41,190 nucleotides of DNA from an uncultured Schlesneria sp. (GCA_903858935.1 CAIOKO010000063.1:1-41190), one strand, 5' to 3'; positions 24,432 to 34,604 are shown, counted from the first letter of the stretch. Numbers and translations: made by a program. The notes: generated by a model not told the origin, from the letters alone.

Positions 24432-26081
24432 ATGAAACTGCTCATCGTCGGTGGAGTGGCCGGAGGCGCATCGGCTGCCGCTCGTTCCCGTCGTCTTTCG
24501 GAAGACGCCGAAATTGTGGTATTTGAACGAGGACCGGATGTTTCGTTCGCCAACTGCGGCCTTCCCTATTATATCGGGGGCGAAATTGCCGACCGTGATA
24601 AGCTACTCGTCACGACGCCCGAGCGATTGCGATCTCGCTTTAAGCTCGATGTCCGTACGCAGTCGTCGGTCGAAGCGATTGACCGCGTCGCCAGAACGGT
24701 TCGTGTCCGAAATCTTGCATCCGGTCAGGTCTATGAAGAATCGTTCGATAAATTGATTCTTGCCACCGGTGCGGCTCCTTTTCGTCCGTCGATAACCGGC
24801 ATAGACCTGCCCGGAGTATTCACATTGCGCAACCTGCAAGACACTGACCAGATCAAGTCACGGGTGACCAGTCATGTGAAACAGGTTGTCCTTCTGGGGG
24901 GAGGCTTTATCAGTCTGGAATTAGCCGAGAATCTGGTTCGACTCGGCATCTCCACCACTGTCGTCGAAAAAAACGACCAGATTTTGACCCCATTCGACAA
25001 AGAAATGACCACCCCCTTCGTTGAAGCATTGGCAAGCAAAGGGGTCACGTTGGTTCTCGGCCAGTCTGCAGAGGCAATCGAACAGAGTCCCGACGGCTTG
25101 ATCGTTTGCCTGGGTTCAGGCCAACGCATAACTGCCCAACTGGTCATTTTCGGAATTGGCGTGCGCCCTGAAAATAAACTCGCAGTAGATGCGGGCCTGG
25201 AAGTCGGGCCGCGTGGTGGAATTCGAGTCAACGATTACCTGCAAACCAGCGACCCCAGCATTTACGCGGTTGGAGACGCAATTGAAGTGAATGACGTCAT
25301 TTCCGGCGACAAAACTCAGGTGCCGCTGGCGGGACCAGCCAACCGCCAGGGACGGATCGCCGCCGACAACGTGTTTGGTCGTTCAATGAAATACCGTGGA
25401 ACCCAGGGGACTTCGATCCTCGGGTTCTTCGACCGTACCGCCGCAATGACGGGCGCTTCGGAAAAAGTCTTGCGGCGAGCAAACCGCCCCTTCCGTAAGG
25501 TTTACATTCACCCGGCACACCACGCCGGTTACTACCCTGGTGCTGAAGGCATGGTGCTGAAGCTTCTGTTTGATCCGACGACAGGTCAGATTCTCGGTGC
25601 TCAAGGCGCAGGGGGGGCTGGTGTCGACAAGCGAATTGATGTCCTCGCCGTTGCGATTCAAGCGAAAATGACCGTGTTCGATCTGGAAGAAATGGAACTA
25701 GCCTACGCACCGCAATTCGGATCGGCAAAAGATCCGATCAACATGTTGGGATTTGTGGCGGGGGGACTGTTGCGAGGCGAGCATCCGCAAATCGATCTCG
25801 AAACGGTATTGGCAGACTCCTCTACGAACAAACCCTTTCTTCTCGACGTTCGGACTGCGCAGGAATTTGGGAACGGCCACATTCCTGGAGCGGTTAACAT
25901 TCCGGTCGATGATTTACGATCACGCTTGAATGAACTTCCACAAGATCGAAAGATTGCCGTCTATTGTCAGGTAGGTCAGCGAGGCTACATCGCAACCAGA
26001 ATTCTTATGCAAAAGGGATTCTCAGTTGCGAATATCGGCGGCGGCTACAAGACGTACAGACTCTTTCATCCCGCCAGGTGA
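24432..26081 (+). CDS. CoA-disulfide reductase-type flavoprotein with C-terminal rhodanese domain
   Basis: The 549-residue protein has an N-terminal FAD-binding motif (VGGVAGGASAAARSRR). The conserved redox Cys at about residue 42 is in FANCGLPYYIGG, followed by a second dinucleotide motif VVLLGGGFISLELAENL (about 155-170). A C-terminal pyridine-nucleotide-disulfide dimerisation domain follows, then a rhodanese domain (about 455-549; LLDVRTAQEFGNGHIPGAVN, active loop CQVGQRG). This is the CDR-Rhod or NADH-dependent persulfide reductase architecture, which reduces CoA disulfides or persulfides. With the upstream rhodanese it forms a sulfane-sulfur relay. Confidence 0.92.
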   Translation: MKLLIVGGVAGGASAAARSRRLSEDAEIVVFERGPDVSFANCGLPYYIGGEIADRDKLLVTTPERLRSRFKLDVRTQSSVEAIDRVARTVRVRNLASGQVYEESFDKLILATGAAPFRPSITGIDLPGVFTLRNLQDTDQIKSRVTSHVKQVVLLGGGFISLELAENLVRLGISTTVVEKNDQILTPFDKEMTTPFVEALASKGVTLVLGQSAEAIEQSPDGLIVCLGSGQRITAQLVIFGIGVRPENKLAVDAGLEVGPRGGIRVNDYLQTSDPSIYAVGDAIEVNDVISGDKTQVPLAGPANRQGRIAADNVFGRSMKYRGTQGTSILGFFDRTAAMTGASEKVLRRANRPFRKVYIHPAHHAGYYPGAEGMVLKLLFDPTTGQILGAQGAGGAGVDKRIDVLAVAIQAKMTVFDLEEMELAYAPQFGSAKDPINMLGFVAGGLLRGEHPQIDLETVLADSSTNKPFLLDVRTAQEFGNGHIPGAVNIPVDDLRSRLNELPQDRKIAVYCQVGQRGYIATRILMQKGFSVANIGGGYKTYRLFHPAR

Positions 26082-26178
26082 CGGCAAAGTTGTGATCGAA
26101 CAGACTGAGAATGTCGACACCCCCGTTCGACTTCGGTATTCCTGGATCGAGATTAAGTTCAGTAAGGATCGAGCCTCA

Positions 26179-26880
26179 ATGCTTCGTACCATTTCTCTGA
26201 CACTGTTTATGCTCAGTAGCTTGCCAGTCGTGAATATGACAACGGCGCAAGAACAGAGCGTGAAGCCCGGGATTAATGACACTTTCCGTAATCCGGATGT
26301 GAAAGAATTTCAGGGGCGGTTCGAAGTAGAAAGCCGCGAAGTATTTGCACTTCGCAAAGAGATTGTCGCAGCGTGCAAGGTCCAGCCAGGCCAGACGGTC
26401 GCCGATATCGGTGCCGGAACCGGGCTTTTCACCCGGATGTTCTCGCCCCTTGTCGGTAAAGAGGGACGCGTCATCTCTGTGGATATCGCGCAAGCGTTCC
26501 TGGATCACATCGAGAAGACGAGTCGTGAGGCGGGAATGCTCAACATCGAAACTTTACGCGGCACAGCGGATTCAACCAACCTGCCTCCCGAATCAATCGA
26601 TGTCGCCTTCATTTGTGACACCTATCATCACTTCGAGTATCCATTGAAAACAATGGCGTCACTTCACCGGGCGTTGAAACCAGGTGGCCGAGTCGTTCTC
26701 GTCGAATTTCGCCGTGTTGAAGGGACCAGCACCGACTGGGTCATGAACCACGTTCGAGCAGGACAAGAAGTCTTTGAGTCAGAAATCGTCAAATCGGGAT
26801 TCAAAAAGGTGCGTGAAGAACGTGACCTTTTGAAAGAGAACTATCTCGTCACTTTTGAAAAGGTAACGGCGAATCCATAG
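26179..26880 (+). CDS. Class I SAM-dependent methyltransferase with a signal peptide
   Basis: ATG at 26179 has AAGGA ten bases upstream. The 233-residue product starts with a signal-like segment (MLRTISLTLFMLSSLPVV, predicted cut near TTA-QE). A Rossmann methyltransferase fold follows: motif I VADIGAGTGLFT (about 74-86), the acidic end of beta2 in ISVDIAQAF, then IDVAFICDTYHHF and LKPGGRVVLVEF. The family resembles ubiE-like or arsenite-type enzymes, but no substrate motif is diagnostic. Export is odd because SAM is cytoplasmic. It lies 97 bases after the reductase gene and is probably co-transcribed. Confidence 0.8.
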   Translation: MLRTISLTLFMLSSLPVVNMTTAQEQSVKPGINDTFRNPDVKEFQGRFEVESREVFALRKEIVAACKVQPGQTVADIGAGTGLFTRMFSPLVGKEGRVISVDIAQAFLDHIEKTSREAGMLNIETLRGTADSTNLPPESIDVAFICDTYHHFEYPLKTMASLHRALKPGGRVVLVEFRRVEGTSTDWVMNHVRAGQEVFESEIVKSGFKKVREERDLLKENYLVTFEKVTANP

Positions 26881-26994
26881 AGCAAAGCCGTGTCGAATGA
26901 AATTTCCACCTACCGCTGACCTGCAAACGCCAACTGGCATCATGTGGCGGCGTCCGATAGGCTGAACGTCCCCCCAAAAAGGAAGGACCGTTCA

Positions 26995-29022
26995 GTGCAG
27001 ATCACTTCAGACAAAAAACGTGCATTCCGGACATCAGGTCGCCTGGCCTGGTCTGCATCGCTGGTCTTCGCTGGCATCAGCGTCTGTTTTGCATTCTGCA
27101 GCATTTTCCTTTTGGCGACCACTGCGGTCGCAGCAGAACCGCAAGAAGCGGTACGGCAATTGGAGACCAGACTCTCAAAGCTGACACCCGCAAACCCCGA
27201 ACTGCTCGCCGACGCGGAAATCTTCCACAAAGGAGCGGTATGGGCTTTGAGATATGACCAGTCCCTCGCCGCAAAAGATATTGAGCTACTGAACAAAGGA
27301 TTGGCTCGTGGATTGCAACGAGCGGAATCCATCGCGGTGAACAAGACGCCCTGGACTAAAAAAACGGGAAGCGTCCTGCGCGGATATGTCTCTGCCGTTG
27401 ATGGGTCGACTCAACCCTACGGCGTGATTATCCCGCAGAGCTACGACGGAACTCGACCGATGCGTCTCGATGTCGTGCTGCATGGAAGTTCGAAGCCGGT
27501 AGGGATGAGTGAACTTCGCTTCGGCACCCGCTTTGATCAGGGCGATGAAAATGGAACGCCCGGCCCCGATGTCAACTACATCGAACTGCATCCACTGGGT
27601 CGTGTCGAGAACTGTTATCGCTGGGCCGGTGAAACCGACGTGTTCGAAGCCATTGAAGCGGTCTGCCGCAATTACAACGTTGATCGCAATCGGATTGTTC
27701 TACGCGGCATGTCGATGGGGGCATCCGGGACATGGCATCTCGGCCTGAAGCACCCGGACCGCTTTGTCGCACTTGGACCATATTGCGGCTACGTCGACAC
27801 GCATCGCTTTTCCGAGACACCGATTCCGTCGTTCATCAAGGTCGGCCCGCTTCCCGATCATCAGGAATCAGGGCTGCACATGCTCGACTCGGTCGACTAC
27901 GCCGCAAACGCTTGTGTCGTACCTGCCATCGCAGCCATCGGCGACCTGGATGTCTTCTTTCAGGCACACGTGATCATGGGCGAGGCGTTCGCAAAGGAAG
28001 GCCTGCAGATGGTGAACCTGATCTCGCCAGGGACCGGACATGTGATCGATCCCGTCACTCATGCCGAGCAGATGCGGCGGATTGGCGAATATGCCGCGAA
28101 GGGGCTCGACCACGCCCCGCGACAGTTGCGGTTCGTCACGTGGACGCTGAAGTACAATCGTTGTCACTGGATTGAACTCCTCGGACTGAAGCAGCACTAC
28201 TCCCGCGCCGAGTTTAACGCGAGTGTTGCCGACGACGGCAGTATTGAAGTCTCGAAGATCGAAAACATCACGCAATTCGCGATTCATCCGACAATGCTTC
28301 AGAAGGACGGAGCGAAATTGCGAATTGCAGGAGTTGATATCACGTTGCCGAAGTCGGATACGGCGCTCGTGATCGCTCAACAAGACGGACAGTGGCAGCC
28401 GCTCGGCCCGCGCGGCTCAGTCGTGCTTAGGGGAAAACGACCGGGACTACAGGGGCCGATTGATGATGCCTTCAGTGCGCGTTTCGTTTGTGTACGCGGC
28501 ACCGGAAAGCCCTGGAATCCCGAAATCCAAGCATGGGCATCTGCGAACCTGCGACGGTTCGAGTATGAATGGGCTCGTTACATGCGTGGCGATCTGCCTG
28601 TCAAGAACGATACCGAAATCACTGCAACCGATTTGAATGAAAAACATCTGATTCTATTTGGCGACCCCGGCAGCAATTCGTGGATTGCCAAAGCATTACC
28701 TAGCCTGCCGCTGAAGTGGACCCCGGAAAGTCTGTCGATCGGCGAAGGAGTTTTTTCTTCAGTCGAACATGCTCCGGCCATCATCTGCGCCAGCCCGCTG
28801 AACAAAGACCGTTACATCGTCATCAACAGCGGCCACACATTCCACGAAAAAGAATTCGCAGCATTCAACTATCTGCTCTTCCCGCGTCTGGGCGATTGGG
28901 GAATCATGAAGATCGAACCCGGTGCTGATCAATGGCAACCCTCGGCCACAGACTTTCCCGAGAAAGTCATTCGCGCAGGTTTCTTTGATGAAGCGTGGAA
29001 GAAGCCGGTTCTTGAAAAATAG
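26995..29022 (+). CDS. Secreted alpha/beta-hydrolase (prolyl oligopeptidase/esterase-like)
   Basis: GTG at 26995 with GGAAGG eight bases before it is the likeliest start (675 residues). A GTG at 26944 gives a longer, less natural N-terminus. A signal peptide follows (about residues 17-45, ending AVAA-EP). The alpha/beta-hydrolase core shows HGSSKP, then RGMSMGASGTW with the nucleophile Ser, and PGTGHVID near the expected His. The 300-residue C-terminal part (beta-rich, ending in GDWGIMKIEPGADQW) is common in planctomycete secreted peptidases and esterases. It probably degrades an external polymer; substrate unknown. Confidence 0.82.
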   Translation: MQITSDKKRAFRTSGRLAWSASLVFAGISVCFAFCSIFLLATTAVAAEPQEAVRQLETRLSKLTPANPELLADAEIFHKGAVWALRYDQSLAAKDIELLNKGLARGLQRAESIAVNKTPWTKKTGSVLRGYVSAVDGSTQPYGVIIPQSYDGTRPMRLDVVLHGSSKPVGMSELRFGTRFDQGDENGTPGPDVNYIELHPLGRVENCYRWAGETDVFEAIEAVCRNYNVDRNRIVLRGMSMGASGTWHLGLKHPDRFVALGPYCGYVDTHRFSETPIPSFIKVGPLPDHQESGLHMLDSVDYAANACVVPAIAAIGDLDVFFQAHVIMGEAFAKEGLQMVNLISPGTGHVIDPVTHAEQMRRIGEYAAKGLDHAPRQLRFVTWTLKYNRCHWIELLGLKQHYSRAEFNASVADDGSIEVSKIENITQFAIHPTMLQKDGAKLRIAGVDITLPKSDTALVIAQQDGQWQPLGPRGSVVLRGKRPGLQGPIDDAFSARFVCVRGTGKPWNPEIQAWASANLRRFEYEWARYMRGDLPVKNDTEITATDLNEKHLILFGDPGSNSWIAKALPSLPLKWTPESLSIGEGVFSSVEHAPAIICASPLNKDRYIVINSGHTFHEKEFAAFNYLLFPRLGDWGIMKIEPGADQWQPSATDFPEKVIRAGFFDEAWKKPVLEK

Positions 29023-29139
29023 GTTTGTATTCCGAAGCACCAAAGGCTCTCCATTATTTCTGGGTGAGTCGCTTATACGCGTTGCGCATTCGGTGCAATT
29101 CTGAGATATCGGACTCTTCAAGCCGACGTATCGTGACTT

Positions 29140-29643
29140 TCATTGGTTTGTCTCGGCAGGGCGAGAAACTGGTAGTGACTGGACAACCAGTGCAACGAGA
29201 AAGTTGAACCAGATCGCCGCCATCCAAAGCCAGAAGCCGATGTTGTGTGCGACGACAGTGGCGGTGTTTCCTCCCTCGTCCATCAGGAACTCGGTCAACA
29301 GGAAACCACCGAGTGAGAACACTGCTGCAACGAACAGAACAATGGTCGCAATTCTCCGCTTATCAAATCGATCAAACAGCAGGATCATTGTCCCCAGTGC
29401 AAACAACGGATTTGCCAGCCAGCCGACTGCGTGAAACTTACCGTCCAACAGACCAAACACGCCGAGCCAACCGAAGAACAGCAGCGGCCAGCCCGGATAC
29501 TGATCTGGTGCTCCGTCCTTATGAATCAGATCGAGTGCCGTAAGCCACGGGGCGATCGCAAATATCACGATTCCTGCAAGAGCGACCCAGCGAAGTGGAT
29601 TCTGACTTGGGCGAACCGGCTTTGGAAAAATTGGCGACGACAT
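29140..29643 (-). CDS. Four-TM membrane protein of unknown function
   Basis: From MSSPIFPKP at 29643 the product has 167 residues and about four to five hydrophobic helices (WVALAGIVIFAIAPWLTAL, PLLFFGWLGVFGLL, FALGTMILLFD, IVLFVAAVFSLGGFLL, WLWMAAIWFNFLVALVV). Frames upstream to 29754 lack a ribosome site and overlap a repeat region. No transporter or enzyme motif is visible. It stands between two plus-strand and minus-strand units and has no clear partner. Confidence 0.65.
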   Translation of the reverse strand: MSSPIFPKPVRPSQNPLRWVALAGIVIFAIAPWLTALDLIHKDGAPDQYPGWPLLFFGWLGVFGLLDGKFHAVGWLANPLFALGTMILLFDRFDKRRIATIVLFVAAVFSLGGFLLTEFLMDEGGNTATVVAHNIGFWLWMAAIWFNFLVALVVQSLPVSRPAETNQ

Positions 29644-29764
29644 CGGCTCGCTTTCGAGTGTTTGAGATGTGGAACCAGTGAACGCAATGCTCCGCTTGAC
29701 CAAAGTCTTAAGCATTAACTCGGGGAATGCCAAGAGGGAATAATTTCTCGGCAATGATTGACTC

Positions 29765-29849
29765 GTTCTCGAAAAATGCTCATCACGCGGAGCGATGATG
29801 GCTACTCTGGATGAGCACTGGCTAAGCGAAGACGGTCATCCGATGGCAC
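29765..29849 (+). repeat. MITE-like repeat, fragment (copy 4)
   Basis: It contains one terminal repeat (29776-29810, one mismatch from consensus) preceded by GTTCTCGAA as in copy 3, and a diverged tail ending GATGGCAC. The left half is missing. It lies just beyond the 3' end of the CheB-CheR kinase gene. Confidence 0.7.
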
Positions 29850-29875
29850 ATGACGTTTTCGCCATGACGTGCGGA

Positions 29876-32800
29876 CTACATCTGTTTCATCTTCGTCGCG
29901 ACGACTCGTTCGAGCAATCGGACCAGAGCGTCGAAATCGACTGGTTTTGTGACGTGTTCGTCGAACCCGGCGACGAGTGCTGCCGCTCGATCTGAATCCT
30001 GGCCGTATCCCGTCAACGCGATGAGAATGGTTGTTGCCCCTTCGCTACGAAGTGTCCGGGCAATCTCGTGGCCGTCCATGCCGGGCAGCCCGATATCAAT
30101 CATCGCGACTTGCGGATGCTTCTTTCGGATCAGCTCCAGGCCGCTGAGGCCATCGGCGGCGACTTCTACCTGAAAATCTTCGAACTCCAGAAGCTGCCGT
30201 AACAGGTCGCGGGCATCTTCGTTGTCTTCCACCAGAGCGATCGAACGGGGGCGCTCGACCATCGTTTCGGGAACGGAATGCTGGAAATCACCGTCATCGT
30301 GTGGCGGTTCGATCAGGGGCACATGAACAGTGAACTCGCTTCCCTGACCGTCACCCCGGCTGAAAACGGTGACGTTGCCGCCGTGCAGTTCTGCCAATCG
30401 ACGCGATAGCGACAGCCCCAGACCGAGTCCTTCAGACGCCTCGTTATGAGTCCGGCGAAGTTGCTCGAATGGCTCAAAGATCCTTTCCTGCATCTCGATC
30501 GGAATTCCAATCCCGTGATCTTTAACCCGGATGATCCCCGACATATTCGATTCTGATTCCAGCGATACGACAATCGTTTCCCCTTGCGGACTGTAACGGG
30601 CGGCATTCGTCAGAAGATTAATCACAATCTGACGCAATCGAACCGCGTCTCCGTCAACCCAGGCTGGTTCACTCGCAATCGAGACTTTGACCTTCTGATT
30701 GCGTTTTTCGAACATCTGCATAACCGATTCGACCGATTCCCGAACAACATGCTCCAGTTCGACCGGGGATCGACGGAGCTCAATCTTCCCTTTGGTGACG
30801 CGGGAAACGTCCAGCAAATCATCCAGCAGCGCCGTCATCTGGCTGGTCTGGCGATCGATCGCAGCAAGAGTTTTCTGCAGCAGTTCTGAATTGTCTCGGC
30901 CCGATTGAAGCAACCTCAGAGCCGAAGTCACTGCCCCCAGTGGATTCCGCAATTCGTGAGACAACGTCGCCAGAAACAGATCTCGCTGTTCGACTTGTTT
31001 CTGTTTGGCAGCGACCAGCTCTTTCAATTCCGTAATATCATTCATGGCCACGAAACAGCCGCGGACAACCCCCTTCTCATCTCGATCAGGAACGTAATGA
31101 GCTAGAATCCAGTTCTCATGATCTGGTGCATCTGTCGGGAACTTTCGACGCAACTCGGCCGTCACGGATTCTCCTGCAAAGACCCGATCCAGAATCGGCT
31201 GTTTCTGAGCATAAACCGCTTCGCCAACGATGCTCTGGACACGTTTGTTACAAACCTCATCCGGAGTCACCCCCAGTTTTTCGCAGTAATAATTGTTGAC
31301 GTAGCGATAGATACGATCGGTATCGATGTAGGCGATCAGCATCGGGACGCCGTTGATCACCAGTCGCAATTGCTGTTCGCGTCGGGACAGTTCGAGTTGC
31401 GTCGACTGTCGGACGGTAATGTCGTTGATCGATGAGATGATCAACAGACCCTTCTCGGTTTTGATCGAGTTCAGCCCTACTTCCACCGGGAATTCTTCGC
31501 CGTTTTTACGAAGCGCGTAAAGTTCACCCAGTCGTTCCATCTCGCGAGGTTTTGGATTTTTGGCGTATTCTTCACGATCAAGCCGATGCTGTTCTCGCCG
31601 CTGTTCCGGCAAAAGCATTTCAACCGGTTGACCGATCATTTCCGACGCTTCATAACCGAAGATCGATTGCGTCCGTTGATTAACGATCTGGATCAACCCT
31701 TGATCGTTGATGGCGACAACGGCATTCGGGAAGAAGTCGATGACACAGTTCAAGTTCATCTGTGCCCGACGCGTCACGTCGATGTCGGTCAACGTCAGGA
31801 CAACCCCTTCGCTCCCCTTCTCGGTGAGATAAGGAAGTATCCGCATCAGGAACCAGTGCCCTCCAGCATCCTGGATCTCAGACTCTTGAAGCTGGCCCGT
31901 CGCCAGGACCAACCGCAGGTCGCGCAGCAGATGTGCATATTGAAGGCGACTATGAAAGGCCTCAATCGATCGACCGACGTCGTGCAGCACGAGACTGAAA
32001 ATCTCGCCAATCCGAGGCGTGAACCGCCGAATTCGAAGTTGGCGATCGAGAAACAGCGTATGGACCTGAGTGCTGTGCAGCAAGTTCTCCATATCGTCTG
32101 TCAACTCGGTCAACTGCTGGATCTTGCGCTGATGTTCGGCGTTGACCGTATAGAGTTCTTCATTGACCGAATGAAGCTCTTCGTTCGTACTTTGTAATTC
32201 TTCGTTTGACGCGACAAGTTCCTCATTCGTCGCCTGCAGCTCTTCGTTGCTGGTTTCCAGCTCTTCAATCAGTGCCTGAGTATTCTCTTTCGCGCGACGA
32301 AGTTCTCCTTCCAGTTCCTGAATCTCGCGGCCAGAAACATGCTGCATGTCGATCCAGGTTTCGGCATCGGGAAGAACCTGTGTCTGCTTCACGTTATTCG
32401 GAGCGAACGTGATCAGGTAATCGGTCACGTCAACTTTCGAATTGTTGACGGGTCGAACTCCCAGATCAAGCTTTTCGTCTCCAACCATCAAACCGCTGAG
32501 GTGCACCGGTTGCTGAGTTGTCTGAGTTCGCCGGATCGCACCCACGACCGCCAGCTTGAGCGGCGATTCCATGCAATCTAAAACATCACCGCTGGTACGT
32601 CCCGACGGATGGCGAAGGTATTTGCCGGCATCACCAAAGACATGCAGTAATCGATTGCTACTGTCGATCAATAGTCCCGGCGGCATGAAGTCCGCCAGTA
32701 ACGCGTCGTAAGCGCCGGCAATATGAGAATCGATCCCGCGTCCTGTCGGCGTGATGTATTCCGGCAATCCCGATGCTCTTAACGATCGACCTGACGTCGC

Positions 32801-34285
32801 CAGAGTTGGTCGCAATTCGAAATTGAGCCGGACATCCCGCCGTTTGCGATAGATGTTCCAATGGCGGTCGATCGGCTCGAACTCGTCCTCCAGTTCGCCT
32901 GTACTTTCGCTCGGACCAAGAAACAGAATCCCGTTGGCCTTCAGACCGAAATGAAACAGCGACAACGCCTTCTTCTGTGCACCGGGCTGCAGATAAATCA
33001 GCAAGTTACGACAGGTGACCAGTTCCATTCGCGTGAACGGAGCATCCTTGATGATATTGTGCGGGGCAAACACAACCATCTGCCGGATTCGCTGATTGAC
33101 CGTGAAGCCCCATTCGTTTTGCGTGAAATACGTCACCAGCCGATCGGGCGAAATATTGCCGATACTCTCCTCGCTGTAGACTCCGTGCCCGGCCTGATCC
33201 AACGAGATACGATGCACATCGGTGGCGAAAACACGAGCAGTGATATCTTTGCCGCTGGCAAGAATTCGTTCGTCAAGCAGAATGGCGATCGAATATGCCT
33301 CTTCACCCGTTGCACATCCCGCGACCCACGCTCGAAACTCGGTATTGGATTCGTGTTTCTTCAGTAATTGATCGATTTCTTCGCCCAGTCGATCAAAGGC
33401 TTCTTCATCACGAAAAAACCGAGTGACCCCGACCAGCAGGTCATGATACAGGGCATTAAGTTCGACCGGGTCTCGCTCTAATCGATCCAGATAGACTTTG
33501 ACCGAGTCGATACGAGTCAGTTGCAGCCGACGTTCCGTTCGTCTGACGACGGTGTTGAGTTTGTAAAATGAAAAGTCGATGCCATACTGGTCTCGCAGCA
33601 GTCGCAGGATCGCTGCCAGCCCTTCTTCGTCCGCGGGAACCGTTTCGAACTGAGCCGCCAGGTCGCTGATATCGTGGCGGACACCGTACTGCACCAATGC
33701 CGTCGGAATGTCTTCCGGATCGAGCGACAGATCCACGACACCGGTTTCGCGAGCCGCACCAGGCATCCCGTCAAATTTCGCCGAACGTCCTGTCTGGGCA
33801 ATGACGAGACCGCCGGCACGATGAATATCCTGGATGCCACGTGATCCATCACTGCCGGTCCCCGAAAGAACGATGGCAATCGCGTTGCGACCGCAACTTT
33901 GAGCCAGCGAACGGAAGAAGTAATCGATCGGCAACGTCAGTCCCTGATGCGGGTCGACTTCGGTCAGCAACAACTTTCCGTCCGAAAAAATCATTTCACG
34001 CCTGGGTGGAATCAGATAGATCGAATCCGGCTCGACCACCATCCCGTCTTCGACCCGATGGACCGAAAGTGCCGTTCGACGCGACAACAGTTCATCCATC
34101 AGACTTTTAAAGTCGGGGGAGAGATGCTGAACAATGACAAATGCCATGCCCGTATTGGTCGGCATCTTATCGAACAATCGTTCGAGAGCTTCCAAACCTC
34201 CTGCCGAGGCTCCGATCCCGACAATGTATGTCGGAACCAATTCGCCCTTGGGTGATTCAATGGCCAGTATTTCACTTGTGGACAT
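29876..34285 (-). CDS. CheB-CheR-PAS-histidine kinase-receiver hybrid protein
   Basis: This 1469-residue protein (ATG 34285, GGAG nine bases upstream). The CheB methylesterase domain is at about 20-200 (GIGASAGG, QHLSP, SGTGSDGS). The CheR methyltransferase is at about 210-480 (FFRDEEAF, WVAGCATGEEAYSIAI, CRNLLIYL). A long coiled coil follows at about 650-730 with repeated SNEELQ/TNEEL units. Then come a PAS_10 type segment and two PAS domains (about 750-1110). HisKA has H-box TLSHELRNPLGAV; HATPase_c has NLLTNAARYS and GLGLGLSL; a receiver (about 1365-1469; VAMIDIGLPGMDG, Lys in TKPVD) closes it. No membrane helix is visible. No chemotaxis genes are adjacent. It is divergent from the CsrA-receiver gene. 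Confidence 0.95.
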   Translation of the reverse strand: MSTSEILAIESPKGELVPTYIVGIGASAGGLEALERLFDKMPTNTGMAFVIVQHLSPDFKSLMDELLSRRTALSVHRVEDGMVVEPDSIYLIPPRREMIFSDGKLLLTEVDPHQGLTLPIDYFFRSLAQSCGRNAIAIVLSGTGSDGSRGIQDIHRAGGLVIAQTGRSAKFDGMPGAARETGVVDLSLDPEDIPTALVQYGVRHDISDLAAQFETVPADEEGLAAILRLLRDQYGIDFSFYKLNTVVRRTERRLQLTRIDSVKVYLDRLERDPVELNALYHDLLVGVTRFFRDEEAFDRLGEEIDQLLKKHESNTEFRAWVAGCATGEEAYSIAILLDERILASGKDITARVFATDVHRISLDQAGHGVYSEESIGNISPDRLVTYFTQNEWGFTVNQRIRQMVVFAPHNIIKDAPFTRMELVTCRNLLIYLQPGAQKKALSLFHFGLKANGILFLGPSESTGELEDEFEPIDRHWNIYRKRRDVRLNFELRPTLATSGRSLRASGLPEYITPTGRGIDSHIAGAYDALLADFMPPGLLIDSSNRLLHVFGDAGKYLRHPSGRTSGDVLDCMESPLKLAVVGAIRRTQTTQQPVHLSGLMVGDEKLDLGVRPVNNSKVDVTDYLITFAPNNVKQTQVLPDAETWIDMQHVSGREIQELEGELRRAKENTQALIEELETSNEELQATNEELVASNEELQSTNEELHSVNEELYTVNAEHQRKIQQLTELTDDMENLLHSTQVHTLFLDRQLRIRRFTPRIGEIFSLVLHDVGRSIEAFHSRLQYAHLLRDLRLVLATGQLQESEIQDAGGHWFLMRILPYLTEKGSEGVVLTLTDIDVTRRAQMNLNCVIDFFPNAVVAINDQGLIQIVNQRTQSIFGYEASEMIGQPVEMLLPEQRREQHRLDREEYAKNPKPREMERLGELYALRKNGEEFPVEVGLNSIKTEKGLLIISSINDITVRQSTQLELSRREQQLRLVINGVPMLIAYIDTDRIYRYVNNYYCEKLGVTPDEVCNKRVQSIVGEAVYAQKQPILDRVFAGESVTAELRRKFPTDAPDHENWILAHYVPDRDEKGVVRGCFVAMNDITELKELVAAKQKQVEQRDLFLATLSHELRNPLGAVTSALRLLQSGRDNSELLQKTLAAIDRQTSQMTALLDDLLDVSRVTKGKIELRRSPVELEHVVRESVESVMQMFEKRNQKVKVSIASEPAWVDGDAVRLRQIVINLLTNAARYSPQGETIVVSLESESNMSGIIRVKDHGIGIPIEMQERIFEPFEQLRRTHNEASEGLGLGLSLSRRLAELHGGNVTVFSRGDGQGSEFTVHVPLIEPPHDDGDFQHSVPETMVERPRSIALVEDNEDARDLLRQLLEFEDFQVEVAADGLSGLELIRKKHPQVAMIDIGLPGMDGHEIARTLRSEGATTILIALTGYGQDSDRAAALVAGFDEHVTKPVDFDALVRLLERVVATKMKQM

Positions 34286-34517
34286 ACGCCAAATCTCCAT
34301 ATCGAGCGTGACGACAGATCGTCCTGAATGACAGCCCCGAGAAACGCCTCAAGCCAGATTCATCGTGTCATTCTTACAATTCGAACGGCCAGAGCAAGTG
34401 TTTCAGATAAGCTTATCCACTTTCGTCTTGACTTTTTAATTTCATCTGGCATTGTATTGGCAGGGTTAATGCAGTGAAGAGACTGCCGTAGCCGGCAAGA
34501 TGTCGGGGGGGACCCGT

Positions 34518-34604
34518 CAAGGATGGTTTGGAATCGTTGAACGATTCCGCCAAGGATCCAGGCGCGGGATGGAAGTGTTCCATCTCCAGAAAAGGAATTC
34601 CATC
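34518..34604 (+). promoter_or_regulatory. Leader of the CsrA-receiver gene with CsrA-type GGA motifs
   Basis: CAAGGATG (34518-34525) and CAAGGATCC (34551-34559) match the CsrA consensus (A)CARGGAUG. The hairpin GGAATCG/CGATTCC (34530-34548) separates them. GATGGAA (34568-34574) can pair with TTCCATC at 34578-34584 or with a second TTCCATC at 34598-34604 that abuts the start codon and covers the site AAAGGA. Autoregulation is plausible; transcript start is unknown. Confidence 0.5.

Noticed and set aside
31586-32197. Long plus-strand frame inside the CheB-CheR kinase gene
   Set aside because: It is antisense to the coiled-coil and PAS region of a well-supported gene and has no known motif.
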